Positions 10,249-22,013 of a DNA stretch of 64,000 nucleotides are shown in pieces. Positions within the stretch are counted from its first letter, which is position 1; each line of letters opens with the position of its first letter. The position numbers and the translations under genes are program-made. The stretch comes from Adiantum capillus-veneris. Its lineage: Eukaryota; Streptophyta; Polypodiopsida; Polypodiales; Pteridaceae. The notes below the pieces were generated by a model. The model ran no database searches. It saw nothing but the letters and a program-made list of their open reading frames with translations, and was not told the origin of the DNA. The DNA is taken from the NCBI GenBank assembly GCA_014529385.2, contig CM043962.1, forward strand, positions 44,409,598 to 44,473,597. Direction: 5' to 3'.

Positions 10249-11562
10249 ATGGATGATGAGGAGTTTCTTTCTTCTTTGTCACCGCAGCAGAGATAGTGGT
10301 ACGTGGAGCGTCATCGCTCTGGCGCATCATCGCGCGTTCCTACTCCATCCGCATCTCCCTCTCTTTCGGAGCATTCGGCGCGCTCCGAAGCTTTGGCGTC
10401 AACGAGACGAGCTTCACACTCGTCTAGACACCGGCGCTCTAGTGGTGGCGGTGGCGGTTGTTGTGGGGATTCCGCCACCGATGCCTCCACACCGCGTCGT
10501 GTTCGACGAGGCTCTTTACCCTCCCCTTCTTTGCCCGCCCCCACACCAGCCACAACATCGCCATCTACGCCAGGTTTTGCACGGGTGACTGTTCCTAGAA
10601 GCTACACACCTCTACCTACTCCGCCAGGAGCCACCCCACTCGACACTCCTCGCTTCGGGGCCCAGACGCTGGTGGAGACACCTGACATCCGTACCCCCAT
10701 CGACACGCCGCTAGAGACCCCTGCCGGGACACCCAGGTTCACGCGTCACCGGCCAGAGGGCTTGCCTTACTCCGTCGACATCAACGGCGGCATCATCATG
10801 GATGATGACGGCAAGAAGGTGATCTCGCGCATGCATGGTCTTTGCTCTCAGCTGTTTAGACACTACATACTAAACGAATGGAGTGAAGTACCAAGTGATT
10901 TAAAAAACAGAGTCATCAGCATACTTCATGATGAGTTTCCCGTTCCAACACGGGATCAGCGCTTCAATGAAGACCTGATGAAGATTTGAATGCGCGAATA
11001 CTGCAAACACAAGCGTTCCGAAGTGCAAAAAGCAATCAAGAATGGGTGGAATAGGCCAGATTGGCTGGCCAAAGAAGATTGGAAGAATGCGAAGAAAGCA
11101 GCGCGCGAGAATCCCGACAAGTGGAAGCAACAAAAGGATGCAGCCAGAGCGCGAGTAGAGGCAGGGAGCTCGCACCACTTGGGGAGCGGTGGATGGGCAT
11201 CATTTGAGGCTGATTTTGTAAGTGTTTTCACATTGCTCTTTATGCATGTTCGATAGTTTAGGGTTTATGAGTTTTTTAGTTCTAACATAATGAAATCTTT
11301 GTATGTTTTGACAGTGGTCGATGACAGGACGTGATCCCACACCGTACGAGCGCGAGTACGAAGGCAGGAAGGGCTTAAATGCCCTGATGGACATTCTCAG
11401 TTCTCGCGGCGGCATGGTTAGTATTAGGGTTTACTCTTTTTTATTTTTTGTATTGTTTTATAAATGTCGTTATATGTTTATACTTACTGAAAGCTGTCTT
11501 ATTGTCTTTTTTTGCAGAATCCGACAGATACGCCGCTTGGACGCGATGAGACGTCTGACTAG
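10249..11562 (+). pseudogene. TNPA-like second CACTA protein, two in-frame stops
   Basis: The second gene of the CACTA element, resembling plant Transposase_24 / En-Spm second-ORF proteins, which bind subterminal repeats. Exons by frame and splice sites: 10249-11217, 11315-11416, 11518-11562 (stop TAG 11560-11562). The N-terminal part is Ser/Pro/Thr/Arg-rich (about residues 20-160) with repeated TPxxTP-like motifs. The conserved part follows: VDINGGIIMDDDGKKVI, a helix with FRHYILNEW, then a Lys/Arg-rich NGWNRPDWLAKEDW segment. Two stops interrupt an otherwise continuous frame: TAG at 10294-10296, fifteen codons after the ATG, and TGA at 10987-10989. Sequence on both sides of each stop looks coding, so these are nonsense mutations or recoding sites, not gene ends. 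Confidence 0.75.
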
Positions 11563-11582
11563 ACGACGTCAGTTTAGCCGTA

Positions 11583-11925
11583 GCTAGATAGCATTAGTTT
11601 AGGGTTTCTCATAGCTTATGTATCATGAGACGGATTTTATACGTCTTTTTGAACCATGTATATTATTACATTTGTCACCACAGTTCCTTTTGCCAATCAA
11701 TTTTTTATGCCTATGATGTTGTACAATTGTCATTATTATATTTGCCAATCAATTCATTTTGCCTATGATGTGTACAATTGTCAATTTTGCAAACAATGCG
11801 TCTTGTGGGTGACTATTTTGGGTCTATTATCTACCTTTGCACTTTTTTTAAAAAGTGAATCAAGTACAATATGGTTGATGGGTGGCAGGGCATTCAATGT
11901 CCTGCCACCAAAAAAAAAATCTCTC
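11583..11925. other. CACTA 3' non-coding region
   Basis: AT-rich 3' flank of the TNPA-like gene with a duplicated phrase (ATTTGCCAATCAATT, near 11688 and 11741). No gene seen. Confidence 0.5.
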
Positions 11926-12095
11926 GGGCGTCGCTATATGCGTCGCTATTTATGGCTCTGTAGCGTCGCTATGAGCGTCGTTATAGGCTTCTATGCGTCG
12001 CTATATAACGACGCAGATAGCGACGCATATAGCGACGCAGATAGCGACGCTCCCGTAGCGACGCTCTTAGCGACGCTTTTAGCGACGCCGGGGGT
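11926..12095. repeat. CACTA right subterminal repeats, foldback
   Basis: Copies of GCGTCGCTAT followed by the complementary orientation ATAGCGACGC. The orientation flips near 12000, mirroring the left end. Confidence 0.88.
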
Positions 12096-12158
12096 TATAA
12101 AAACCCAGTGTATTTCCGTCGCTAACAGCGTCACAAGAGCACACAACCTCTTGTAGTG

Positions 12159-13095
12159 CTTGTACAATCTCTTAGAATCTAGCCACAGAGAGGTCGTTAT
12201 CAAAGACATGGCAGTTCTCGGTCTTCTAGATCTTACTAAAGAAAGTACATATTAGAAGTGTAGGACCTTAAAATTGTTTTCCACCAAGGCACATATCCTT
12301 CTTGAAAAACCCTATCTTCCATGTTCTTTGTATTTATTTGCACACCTTTCCTACCAAGCCTCTAATTGTCGGGCATTCCATGAAAAGGTGGGTGAGGTCT
12401 TTGCTAGCCACTCTGCACTTTGAGCACTTATCGGACCCGATACCTCGTGCGTTAATCTTGATGCCTGTCGGCAAAGTCCTCCACAGTATCTTCCACCAAA
12501 AGACCTTCATAGAATGAGGCCATTGGGGATTCAAGATGTTGTTCGCGGCCTTGACCTATCAAGCTTGTGACCATTGTTTCTTCCATTGTTTATTCAAAGG
12601 GGTGACCGAATCAGTCTCATGCATCAATGCTTGGTAGATGCGCTTGGTAAGAGGTTTAAAGAAATGGCTACTCGTGGGCCATTTCCAAGCTTTCCACTCA
12701 AAAGTGGATTCCCAAATCGGTGATAGAATGTTTTGTCCACGCATTCAACAACTCTATTGATAAGAAGCTTCTTAGTGCCATTGAGTTTAAACTGGGTAGC
12801 CAACTGGTCAGAGGATTTCTAGCACTTGTTGTTTCCATCCTAGAAGTGGATCAATCACTGGAGTCCTTTATTGTTCATCCATCTTGCAATTTCTCTCCAT
12901 AAAGGTTTAGAATCACACCAACCACTTTAGACAGCCAAGGAAACCAGTGCAAGATGGAGTTATGGAAGTATTTGGTTAATTCACCCATTCGAGTACTGAT
13001 GTTTCTTTGTTGCACTTTTACATTAGCTCTCCCATGATGCCACCCAGTCTCAAGCTAGAACACCCCGGGGCTAATAGTTTGTCGTGCACTTCGAC
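12159..13095 (-). mobile_element. LINE-1, middle segment with zf-RVT domain (part 2 of 3)
   Basis: Minus-strand degenerate LINE ORF2 downstream of the RT. At 12534-12334 it encodes a reverse-transcriptase zinc-binding domain: an FWWKILWRTLPTG block followed by a CSKC...HLFMEC Cys/His pattern. The stretch 12744-12560 aligns with 25500-25380 of LINE-2 (a KPLTKRIYQ / KPHTKKVYN block, then LNKQWKKQW / LEKQWGKQY). Several stops and frame changes. It is bounded by the CACTA on one side and the gypsy-A 3' LTR on the other. Confidence 0.8.
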
Positions 13096-14118
13096 TGTAC
13101 TGGAATTTGCCTATTCAATTTGAGAGTAGCGGAATTTAATGAGAGTACTTTCAAGAAATGATTTTGTGAGCATAGCGGGTAGACATAATTGAAGATAGAA
13201 ACATAATTATAGCAATTAGTTAACTTGGCATGGACAATACTTTTGCAAGAGAGAGAATTTAGAGAACATGACAATAGTTGAGGACCGGATTTATGTGGAG
13301 CCGGTCCCCCCTCCAATAGGCATTTGTATTATGATTTCTCCCATAAAGAGAGACTTGTTACAATACATTCTTTGTGTTCCTTGTGACCTAGGTGAAGCAA
13401 TGAAGATGGAAAGCTTCATGCATCACCATCATAGCATAACCTAAACTTGAAGAAAGCTTTAACTATACCAAGCCTCAGTCCCAAGACCTCAAACACCTTC
13501 GAAGGTGGAGAGAGCTAGCAGGGAATGAGGGTAGGGAAGAGGAAGAAGAAACATTTCATACGAGAAAGAGCTAGTTCCTCACTTATCATAACTCTTGTGC
13601 TAGCATACATAATAGCATAGTAATGAAGAAGAAATATATGGCAAGCTCAAGAATTGAAGCATGGCTCTTGGATGGATTTGCACTCCATAGCCAAGAGTGT
13701 TGGTGTAGGCTCTCAACCTCTACTTGCTTGGAGAAGGAGAGGGAGCTCTTGCCTTTTGTATAGTACACAATGAGAGTGTTTGTGAGTGTGTGTGGGTGAG
13801 TATACCCCCTAAGCACCCCCCTAGCTTGCTTGGGTCGACCCCCCCTTGTAGCTCATGCTTGAAGCTCATTGGACCCCTCCAGGCCTAACCAATCACAAGC
13901 AGGAGCCATTACAAGCAACATGGGTAGCCTTGGGACAAGTGTCCCCCTTTCCCCTTTGAGAGAGAGGACTTGATAAATGAAAAATCAATTAATTAAATAT
14001 CCTAAATTATCATTGGACCCCTTGGGTGGCCAACCAATAGGCTTCAGGCACACCATGAGGGCAACATGGGGAGGAACTTGACAAGTGTCCTTGCTGCCTC
14101 TTCAAGCTGGGGCTTCCC

Positions 14119-14177
<59 letters not shown>

Positions 14178-14759
14178 CTCTCTCACCCCCCCCCCCCCCC
14201 CCCCCTTGTAGGCTCGCCCCCCTCCTTGTAGGGATATTTTTGACTTTGGATGAGCAAGCCCCTTAGTCATCAAGCATAACTAAGCACTTGAAGTAGGGGG
14301 TGTTCCCACAAGCATCTCAGGCAAGCTTCTCAAGGCACCTCAAGCACCTTAATCATGCACCAAGTCAAGCACCTCAAGCATGGAGCCAGTCAAGCACCTC
14401 AAGCATCTTAATCAAGCACCTCAAGCATGACAAGCACCTCAAGCACGACAAGCACCTCGAGCTTGGGCCGGGTTCCCACCTCAAGCTCAGCCCTAGCTTA
14501 CCTAAGGTCAAAGGACTTTTACACACATTATTGGAGGTCTTCAATGAAGATAAACCTAAGGTCTTATGCTCCATTGGTTAGCCTTGCTCTTGATAGACCA
14601 TCTCCCATTTGGGCCCCTTTACTATTGGCCCCGTGTTGAGATAGATCTATAAGCACATATCTATATCTTAACACTTGTTCCCATTTATTCTCCCACATTA
14701 AGTGATCAATTTAATATGAGAAAATCATTTGGGTTGGTTAGATATTAGATTTTATGACA
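13096..14759 (-). repeat. Gypsy-A 3' LTR
   Basis: Plus-strand form begins TGTAC and ends TGACA. Contains the GGACCGG...CCGGTCC inverted repeat (13282-13307), a GT run (about 14119-14176), a run of 20 C (14186-14205) and a CAAGCACCT-type minisatellite (about 14330-14460). Confidence 0.95.
14186..14205. repeat. Poly-C tract in the gypsy-A 3' LTR
   Basis: Twenty consecutive C; the partner LTR has 43 at 21395-21437. Confidence 0.9.
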
Positions 14760-14772
14760 TTACCTCTCTCTT
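14760..14772 (-). other. Gypsy-A polypurine tract
   Basis: Minus strand AAGAGAGAGGTAA immediately upstream of the 3' LTR; the priming site for plus-strand synthesis. The same tract precedes the 3' LTRs of gypsy-B and gypsy-C. Confidence 0.85.
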
Positions 14773-15119
14773 GAAATCATAGTCGTCCTCGACTATGAGG
14801 TAGAAGAGATAAAGCCTTAGTCATTAGTCAATCGTACTTAGCGGGTAGAGGATCCCTTTTTTACCCTACGACATCTTTCCAAGATGGATGACTAATCCAT
14901 TTGGTGCTTGGGAGACATAGCTACCGCAAGCATGTCTGCTCTTTAGTCCATTTCATTCTCCCAAAGTAGAGTGACAAATTCTACTTGGTGTTTGAGAGAC
15001 GTCGTCATCACAAACATGATTCTAAGCATGCATACTAGTTAAATTTGTGCACAATTAAAAAGAGGATTAGTCTTATAAGACAAAAATATGAGTCATTTAA
15101 AAGAGAGTTGTACATTTGA
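14773..15119. other. Gypsy-A 3' untranslated region
   Basis: Between the pol stop and the PPT. It is conserved with the equivalent parts of gypsy-B (34563-34744) and gypsy-C (56043-56384), including a GTCGTCCTCGAC palindrome-like motif next to the PPT. No ORF. Confidence 0.7.
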
Positions 15120-18100
15120 TTACTCTAATGTAGGATTGTAAGCATTGACAAGGTTCATACTATCCTTAAGTTGTACTCCTTGCATCCATTTAGCATCTTC
15201 AAAAGGATAATTTTTGAACTTAATAAGATACCGTCGGATTATCTTACCATGTCGATGTCGTAGTACCTTGTCTTCATGCCGAAGGACAGCTTCGGGTTGT
15301 AGCACCTCTTCTTGGTCTTCAACTTCGGGAGGGTCTTCAATAATTGGTTCAATTGGTGGCTCTCCTTTGTAGGGCTTAAGTAGGCTTACATGAAAGGCAT
15401 TGTGTATAAGCCAATGGTTGGACAACTTGAGTTGATAAGCCGTCTCATTGATGGGCTTCAAGATTTGGAAAGGACCATAGTATCTTTTTGCTAGTTTAGC
15501 ATAATACTTTTGATGGCCCGTAGGATTTTTGCCCGTCGTTTGCTTTAATCGAGCCTTAGGAAACTTGAGTAAGACCCAATCATTTTCTTTGAACATTAAG
15601 GCTCTTCTGTGCTTATCAGCAGCAGCTTTTGGCCTTTGTTGAGAGATGGCTATAGCCTCCCTAATCTTTTGAAAAGATTCTTGTAGGTCACGGCTATACT
15701 CATCGGCGGCGAAGATCTTCCCATGTACTTTGAGTAGAAAGGGACTTTTAGGTCTTCCCTCTATGATCTCGAAAGGTGCTTTCCCCGTAGAAGTATGTAC
15801 AGTATTATTGTAGGCATACTCTACTAGAGGTAAATACTTTTCCCATTGTGATCGTTGATCTACTTCGGTAACATAAGTCTTGAGTAGATCGAGTATCGTA
15901 AGATTGGCTATCTCATTTTGGCCATCCGATTGTGGGTGATAGGCCGAAGAGAAATTCAATCTTGTTCCTAGATTTTCAAAGAGACCTTTCCAGAAATTAC
16001 TGGTCATTCTAGGATCTCTATCTGACACGATGGATGTGCGTAATCCATGGTGCTTGAAAATCTGAGATATGAAGAGAGTTGCCATTTGATGTGCCTTAAT
16101 AGTCTTTTTGACAGGAATAAAATGTGCTTGCTTGCTAAACCTGTCGACTATTGTCCATATTCCTGTATTCCCATGGATAGACTTGGGTAATCCAAAGATG
16201 AAATCCATGGATATACTCTCCCATGGTGAATTTGGAATAGGCAATGGTTGGAGTAATCCAGGTTGCTTCCCTCTATCATACTTGGTCTTTTGGCATACTA
16301 CACAGTTTGAAACATACTCTTGTATGTCCACTTTCATGGTAGGCCAATAGAAATACGTCTCTACTCCTCGGAGAGTAGGTTGAATACCTCTATGCCCTGC
16401 ATATGGAGGAGCATGGGATTCATACATAACCTTCTCACGAAGGGAATGGGTAACACATAGCCTATTGCCGTGGAGAAGATAACCATCCTGCAAGGTGAAT
16501 GGTTCCTCTTTCTTCCCCAAAGCAAGGGTTGACATTATGTCTCTAAAGTCAGGGTCAATAGCATACTCATCTATCATAGAGGATAGATCATTGTGAGTAG
16601 CTATAGACACCGCATTAACTTTTGGTCATCGTGAAAGTGCATCGGCAACTTGATTGTGCTTACCAGCTATGTGAGCAATATGGAAATTAAATTGCGAAAG
16701 AAAATTTGCCCACCTCATTTGTTTGTCGGAAAGTTTGGTTTGCGTCATGAAATACTTGAGACTTTGGTGGTCGGTTCGTAGGATAAATGGAGTCCCTAAT
16801 AGGTAGTGCTTCCATGTATCTAGGGCATGTAGAACAACTAAAAGCTCTTTCTCATAAATGCCCAAGACTCGTTCATCACTATTGAGCCTTCGGCTCTCAT
16901 ATGCTATGGCATGCCCTTCTTGAAGCAAAACCACTCCAAGGCAATCACCACAAGCATCACATTGGACCTCAAATGGTTTTGAGAGATCCGGAAGCACGAG
17001 GACTGGTTGGGAAGTAAGCTTCTCTTTGAGTTTTTCAAAAGCATTTTGCTCCTTAGCAGTCCATACAAACTTAACGTTCTTCTTTGTTAAGTCGTGTAGT
17101 GGTCCTGCTACTTGAGAGAATTTTGCTATGAAGCGTCTATAGTATGCACACATACCAATAAATCTTCTTAGCTCATGTAGATTCCTTGGGTTAGGCCATG
17201 ATTTTATTACCTCTAACTTTGATGGATCCATACAAATACCATCGTGAGAGATAATATGACCTAGATATTGAATCTCTTGAAGGAAGAATTTACTTTTCTT
17301 TTGGTTGAGAAAAAGTTTGTTTTCCCTCAAGGCTTGAAAAATCACTTGGAGATGTTGCTTATGTTCCTCCAAAAATTTGGAGTAGATGATGATATCATCA
17401 AAGAACACTCCAGTGAATTTACGATATGGTCTAAAAATTTTCTCCATGAGACGATTGAAAGTAGCTGGTGCATTAGTCAAGCCAAAAGGCATGGCTAGAT
17501 ATTCATAAAGACCAAATGTTGTGCGAAACGCGGTCTTTAGGATATCTTCATCCACTATCCTTATTTGATGATAGCCACTCTTAAGGTCAATCCTACTGAA
17601 GTAGGTAGAGCCTTGTAGCTTATCAAACAGACCTTCTACCCGAGGCACGAGAAATCTGTTTTTGATAGTGATATGGTTTAGTGCTTGATAGTCCACACAC
17701 ATACGGTATGTACCATCTTTCTTTTGCACTAAAAGGACTGGAGAACAAAAGGGAGAGGAACTAGGCCTCACCATCCCTTTGTCTACCAATTCCTGTACTT
17801 GCCTCATAATCTCCTCTTGTTGAGCTTGCGAGACTCGATAAGGAGGTTTGTTAGGCGGTGAGCTTCCTGGAAGGAGCTCAATACGATGGTCATCATCCCC
17901 TCGTTTTGGAGGTAGGTCCATAGGGATATCATCGATGAACACATCTTGGAATCCTTTTAGAAAATTAGACAAGTCTAATTCTTCTTGATTCCTATCATTT
18001 TCATTTGATGAAACATTATTAGCTTTTAGAGAATCTTTGACATAAATCATGTACGTAGAAATTGAGCTCTTCATTGATTTATCAAAAGAAAGAGGATTTA

Positions 18101-19916
18101 CAAGTGGAATAGTGCGACCACGCTCACTAGCATCTATATACATGTTCTTTCCCCTGTAGGTGAAGTAAATTCTCCTTTCAGGGAACTTCATGTTGGTAGC
18201 CATGCGATCAAACCATGGTGCCCCTAGGATAACATCCTGATGTTGGAGAGGAGAGATGAAGAAGTCTTCTTTGTCGACATAGCTTTGGACATGAAGCCTC
18301 AACTTCCCAATCAAGGGAGTAACGGAGGCTTGTTGTCCCTTGAAATCTGCATCAACTGCTACTATATCTCCCATCTCAAAAGCTTGAATGCCCAACTTGA
18401 TGGCCAACTCTATTGATATGAAGTTGAGAGTAGAGCCAGGGTCAAACAAGATGAAGGCATCATGCTCTCTTACCTTTCCCCAAGCATAGGAGAGTGATGA
18501 TCCTTTGCAATGAGCATCCTCTTTTGGAGCTTCGATGGTGGAAGCCCTAGGAGTCTCATTGCGAGTATTCTTCTTGGGGCAAGAACGATAGCCATGTCCT
18601 TGCTCCCCACACTTGAAACATTTATGGTCCTTGCGAAAAGCTCCAAGCTCTTCAGGAGAGAGTTTGTTTTTACCTTTGTAAACTCCCTTCTCCTTGGACC
18701 GATTGTTGTTGTTGTTATTGTTGTTGTTGGAAGTGCCTTGGGAATTATTTTGTGCATTGGATTTCCCCTTTGCATCATTTTTATCTTTGTTTTCCATGGG
18801 CTTGACATTACGTCTAGCCCCTTGATGGAAATTGATGCGTGAAGCAACCATGGTGTGATGGATTACTTCGGTAATAGTACCAGGCCGTTGAGAGTTGATG
18901 TATTCGGCCATCTCTTTAGGTAATCCCACACAGAATTGCTGTCTTTGCTCGGCAAAGTCTATCTTTTGAAAGACAGTAGCTTTGAGATGTAAATCCCAAA
19001 ACTTGTCTACATACTTGTTGATAGACTCATGAGAGAGAAGCTTCAAGCCGCGCCATTCGGTAAGAACTTTATCTTTAGTATCGCTTGGAAGAAATTGCTT
19101 CATGATGGAAACTCGTAGAGTTTTCCATGTCTTTGGGGCTTCTCCATTGCCACGAAGGCTAGCCCACCATTGACGAGCTGATTTTTGGAAGTGCATAGCT
19201 ACATGGCGTAGCTTGGAGGACTCTGTGAAGCCCTCGTCCCCAAAGGCCGCATCAAATTGCTGGATGAAGGCCAACACTTTGTCGGTAGCACCAAAGGTGC
19301 CATCGTAGGTGAGAAAAGAGATACTCTTTCCTCCCTCCTTGAACTTCTTTAGCTTTTGTGACCTTCGCCATGCAGGAAATGATTTGCGATGTCCTTCCCT
19401 CTTGTATTCTCTAGGAGAATAGCCATAACTTTCATTGGAAGAGGAGGAAGGTGAAGAAGAAGGAGAAGAGGGTGACCTCTTCCTAGCCCTTTTCTTCCTT
19501 TGTTTCCTCTCTTGCCTTTCAGAGTGATGAGGAGAAGGACTATAGGTTGCTCTTTTCCTCTTGGGAGGAGTAGGCGATCGTCTAGATCGCCGTCTTCGTG
19601 GAGCCACCTCTTCAGAAGAACTTAGACTTTCATTGCTTTCTTTCTCTTTGGATTCCTCCTCTCGAATGGGAGAGAGTCTTCTTTTGGGGGTCTCTTCAAG
19701 AGGCCTCCTAAGCTCTCTCTCCTCTGGGAGAGGAAGGGAAATTCCATAAGCACGAAGTTGTTGAGTAACTTCGGCTTGCAAAGCAGGGTTGCCCATAGCT
19801 TGCTGCAACCTAGTGACGAGATAATTCACAAACATGGGAGCATCATCATTAGCACCTTCATGTGCAAAATCAAAGCTATCAATATTCATTCTACTCTCTT
19901 GATTATTGTCAGCCAT
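15120..19916 (-). pseudogene. Gypsy-A gag-pol polyprotein with one in-frame TGA
   Basis: One frame of about 1,600 codons broken once, by TGA at 16626-16628 (plus-strand TCA), in the RNase H/integrase junction just after ADALSR. Order: Gag capsid region (residues about 190-370); zinc knuckle CFKCGEQGH near 432; aspartic protease FDPGST near 490; RT with SRIDLKSGYHQ and the catalytic FFDDI box near 838; RNase H (CDACGD near 985, RTDHQSLKYF); then, after the TGA, integrase with the HHCC finger (YAGHRG, CVVCQK), the D,D,E core (MDFIFG, DRDPRMTS, SDGQNE) and a C-terminal chromodomain-like segment (RYLIKFKNYPFEDAKW). The start is the ATG giving MADNNQES; gypsy-C has the matching start. A single CGA-to-TGA change would explain the only lesion, so this copy is nearly intact. 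Confidence 0.93.
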
Positions 19917-20316
19917 GTTAACAAAATTTCTGTTTATACTTAGTGTATGCTTTGGCAGTTCAAAACCTTAGTTGCCACTCCTCTTAGCCTTTGAAAATCG
20001 GCTCTTAAGTATCTACACCCACGGCTCAAAGTGGTTAATTATACTGAGTAGAGGAGTAGGTCTAACATAGCAGAGTTGCCAAGGGCTAGCTCCTTTCGGA
20101 CTTCTTATGGATCAATAATGGTAAAGCCATAGGCAAGTCTAAAAAGACTCCATTATTAAGTCCAAAGTTCCCGAGGTGTGCACCATCCCCCACATAGTGG
20201 GCTTAACAAAACCGATATTAGATCCCAGTTCCACTTACTCTATTATAAATAACAACATCAACCATTTATAGGCTACTTAAGTACCTCTCTTCTTAAGCAA
20301 GAAAAGAGAAACCAAA
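19917..20316. other. Gypsy-A leader between PBS and gag
   Basis: Untranslated leader on the minus strand, about 400 bases; similar in layout to 50741-51142 of gypsy-C. Nothing else seen. Confidence 0.7.
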
Positions 20317-20329
20317 TGCTCTGATACCA
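20317..20329 (-). other. Gypsy-A primer-binding site
   Basis: Minus strand TGGTATCAGAGCA, complementary to the 3' end of plant initiator-Met tRNA, one base inside the 5' LTR. Confidence 0.92.
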
Positions 20330-20330
20330 A

Positions 20331-21353
20331 TGTAATGGAATTTTCCTATTCAATTTGAGAGTAGCGGAATTTAATGAGAGTACTTTCAAGAAATGATTTT
20401 GTGAGCATAGCGGGTAGACATAATTGAAGATAGCAACATAATTATAGCAATTAATTAACTTGGCATGGACAATACTTTTGCAAGAGAGAGAATTTAGAGA
20501 ACATGACAACAGTTGAGGACCGGATTTATGTGGAGCCGGTCCCCCCTCCAATAGGCATTTGTATTATGATTTCTCCCATAAAGAGAGACTTGTTACAATA
20601 CATTCTTTGTGTTCCTTGTGACCTAGGTGAAGCAATGAAGATGGAAGGCTTCATGCATCACCATCATAGCATAACCTAAACTTGAAGAAAGCTTTAACTA
20701 TACCAAGCCTCAGTCCCAAGACCTCAAACACCTTCGAAGGTGGAGAGAGCTAGCAGGGAATGAGGGTAGGGAAGAGGAAGAAGAAACATTTCATACGAGA
20801 AAGAGCTAGTTCCTCACTTATCATAACTCTTGTGCTAGCATACATAATAGCATAGTAATGAAGAAGAAATAGATGGCAAGCTCAAGCATTGAAGCATGGC
20901 TCTTGGATGGATTTGCACTCCATAGCCAAGAGTGTTGGTGTAGGCTCTCAATCTCTACTTGCTTGGAGAAGGAGAGGGAGCTCTTGCCTTTTGCATAGTA
21001 CACAATGAGAGTGTTTGTGAGTGTGTGTGGGTGAGTATACCCCCTAAGCACCCCCCTAGCTTGCTTGGGTCGACCCCCCCTTGTAGCTCATGCTTGAAGC
21101 TCATTGGACCCCTCCAGGCCTAGCCAATCACAAGCAGGAGCCATTACAAGCAACATGGGTAGCCTTGGGACAAGTGTCCCCCTTTCCCCTTTGAGAGAGA
21201 GGACTTGATAAATGCAAAATCAATTAATTAAATATCCTAAATTATCATTGGACCCCTTGGGTGGCCAACCAATAGGCTTCAGGCACACCATGAGGGCAAC
21301 ATGGGGAGGAACTTGACAAGTGTCCTTGCTGCCTCTTCAAGCTGGGGCTTCCC

Positions 21354-21386
<33 letters not shown>

Positions 21387-21393
21387 TCTCTCA

Positions 21394-21437
<44 letters not shown>

Positions 21438-22013
21438 TTGTAGGCTCACCCCCCTCCTTGTAGGGATATTTTAGACTTTGGATGAGCAAGCCCCTTAGTC
21501 ATCAAGCATGACTAAGCACTTGAAGTAGGGGGTGTTCCCACAAGCATCTCAGGCAAACTTCTCAAGGCACCTCAAGCACCTTAATCATGCACCAAGTCAA
21601 GCACCTCAAGCATGGAGCCAGTCAAGCACCTCAAGCATCTTAATCAAGCACCTCAAGCATCTTAATCAAGCACCTCAAGCATGACAAGCACCTCAAGCAC
21701 GACAAGCACCTCGAGCTTGGGCCGGGTTCCCACCTCAAGCTCAGCCCTAGCTTACCTAAGGTCAAAGGACTTTTACACACATTATTGGAGGTCTTCAATG
21801 AAGCTAACCCTAAGGTCTTATGCTCCATTGGTTAGCCTTGCTCTTGATAGACCATCTCCCATTTGGGCCCCTTTACTATTGGCCCCGTGTTGAGATAGAT
21901 CTATAAGCACATATCTATATCTTACCACTTGTTCCCATTTATTCTCCCACATTAAGTGATCAATTTAATATGAGAAAATCATTTGGGTTGGTTAGATATT
22001 AGATTTTATGAAA
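20331..22013 (-). repeat. Gypsy-A 5' LTR
   Basis: Direct repeat of 13096-14759. Its outer end reads TGAAA instead of TGACA. It has one extra ~20-bp CATCTTAATCAAGCACCT unit (about 21650-21670) and a 43-C run at 21395-21437. Confidence 0.95.
21395..21437. repeat. Poly-C tract, 43 bases, in the gypsy-A 5' LTR
   Basis: Uninterrupted C run, preceded by a TG/TC run; more than twice as long as in the sister LTR. Confidence 0.9.

Larger units (their letters stand above)
4564..12158 (+). mobile_element. CACTA (En/Spm) DNA transposon, complete, TSD CTT
   Basis: Exact boundaries: terminal inverted repeat CACTACAAGAGG at 4564-4575 and its complement at 12147-12158, flanked by the 3-bp duplication CTT (4561-4563 and 12159-12161). 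Subterminal zones (about 4590-4760 and 11926-12095) are packed with the octamer AGCGACGC in both orientations, as expected for binding sites of a TNPA-type protein. It carries a TNP2-like transposase gene (6399-9976) and a second TNPA-like ORF (10249-11562), both on the plus strand and both with disabling changes. It is inserted in LINE-1. Confidence 0.96.
13096..22013 (-). mobile_element. Gypsy-A: Ty3/gypsy LTR retrotransposon, complete
   Basis: Two direct LTRs (13096-14759 and 20331-22013), a PBS complementary to initiator-Met tRNA, a PPT, and one long gag-pol frame, all on the minus strand. Flanks are TCGAC (13091-13095) and TCGAT (22014-22018), a 5-bp target duplication with one mismatch. 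Inserted in LINE-1. The LTRs differ by roughly 20 substitutions that I could count, a ~20-bp duplication and homopolymer length, so the insertion is fairly recent. Confidence 0.96.
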
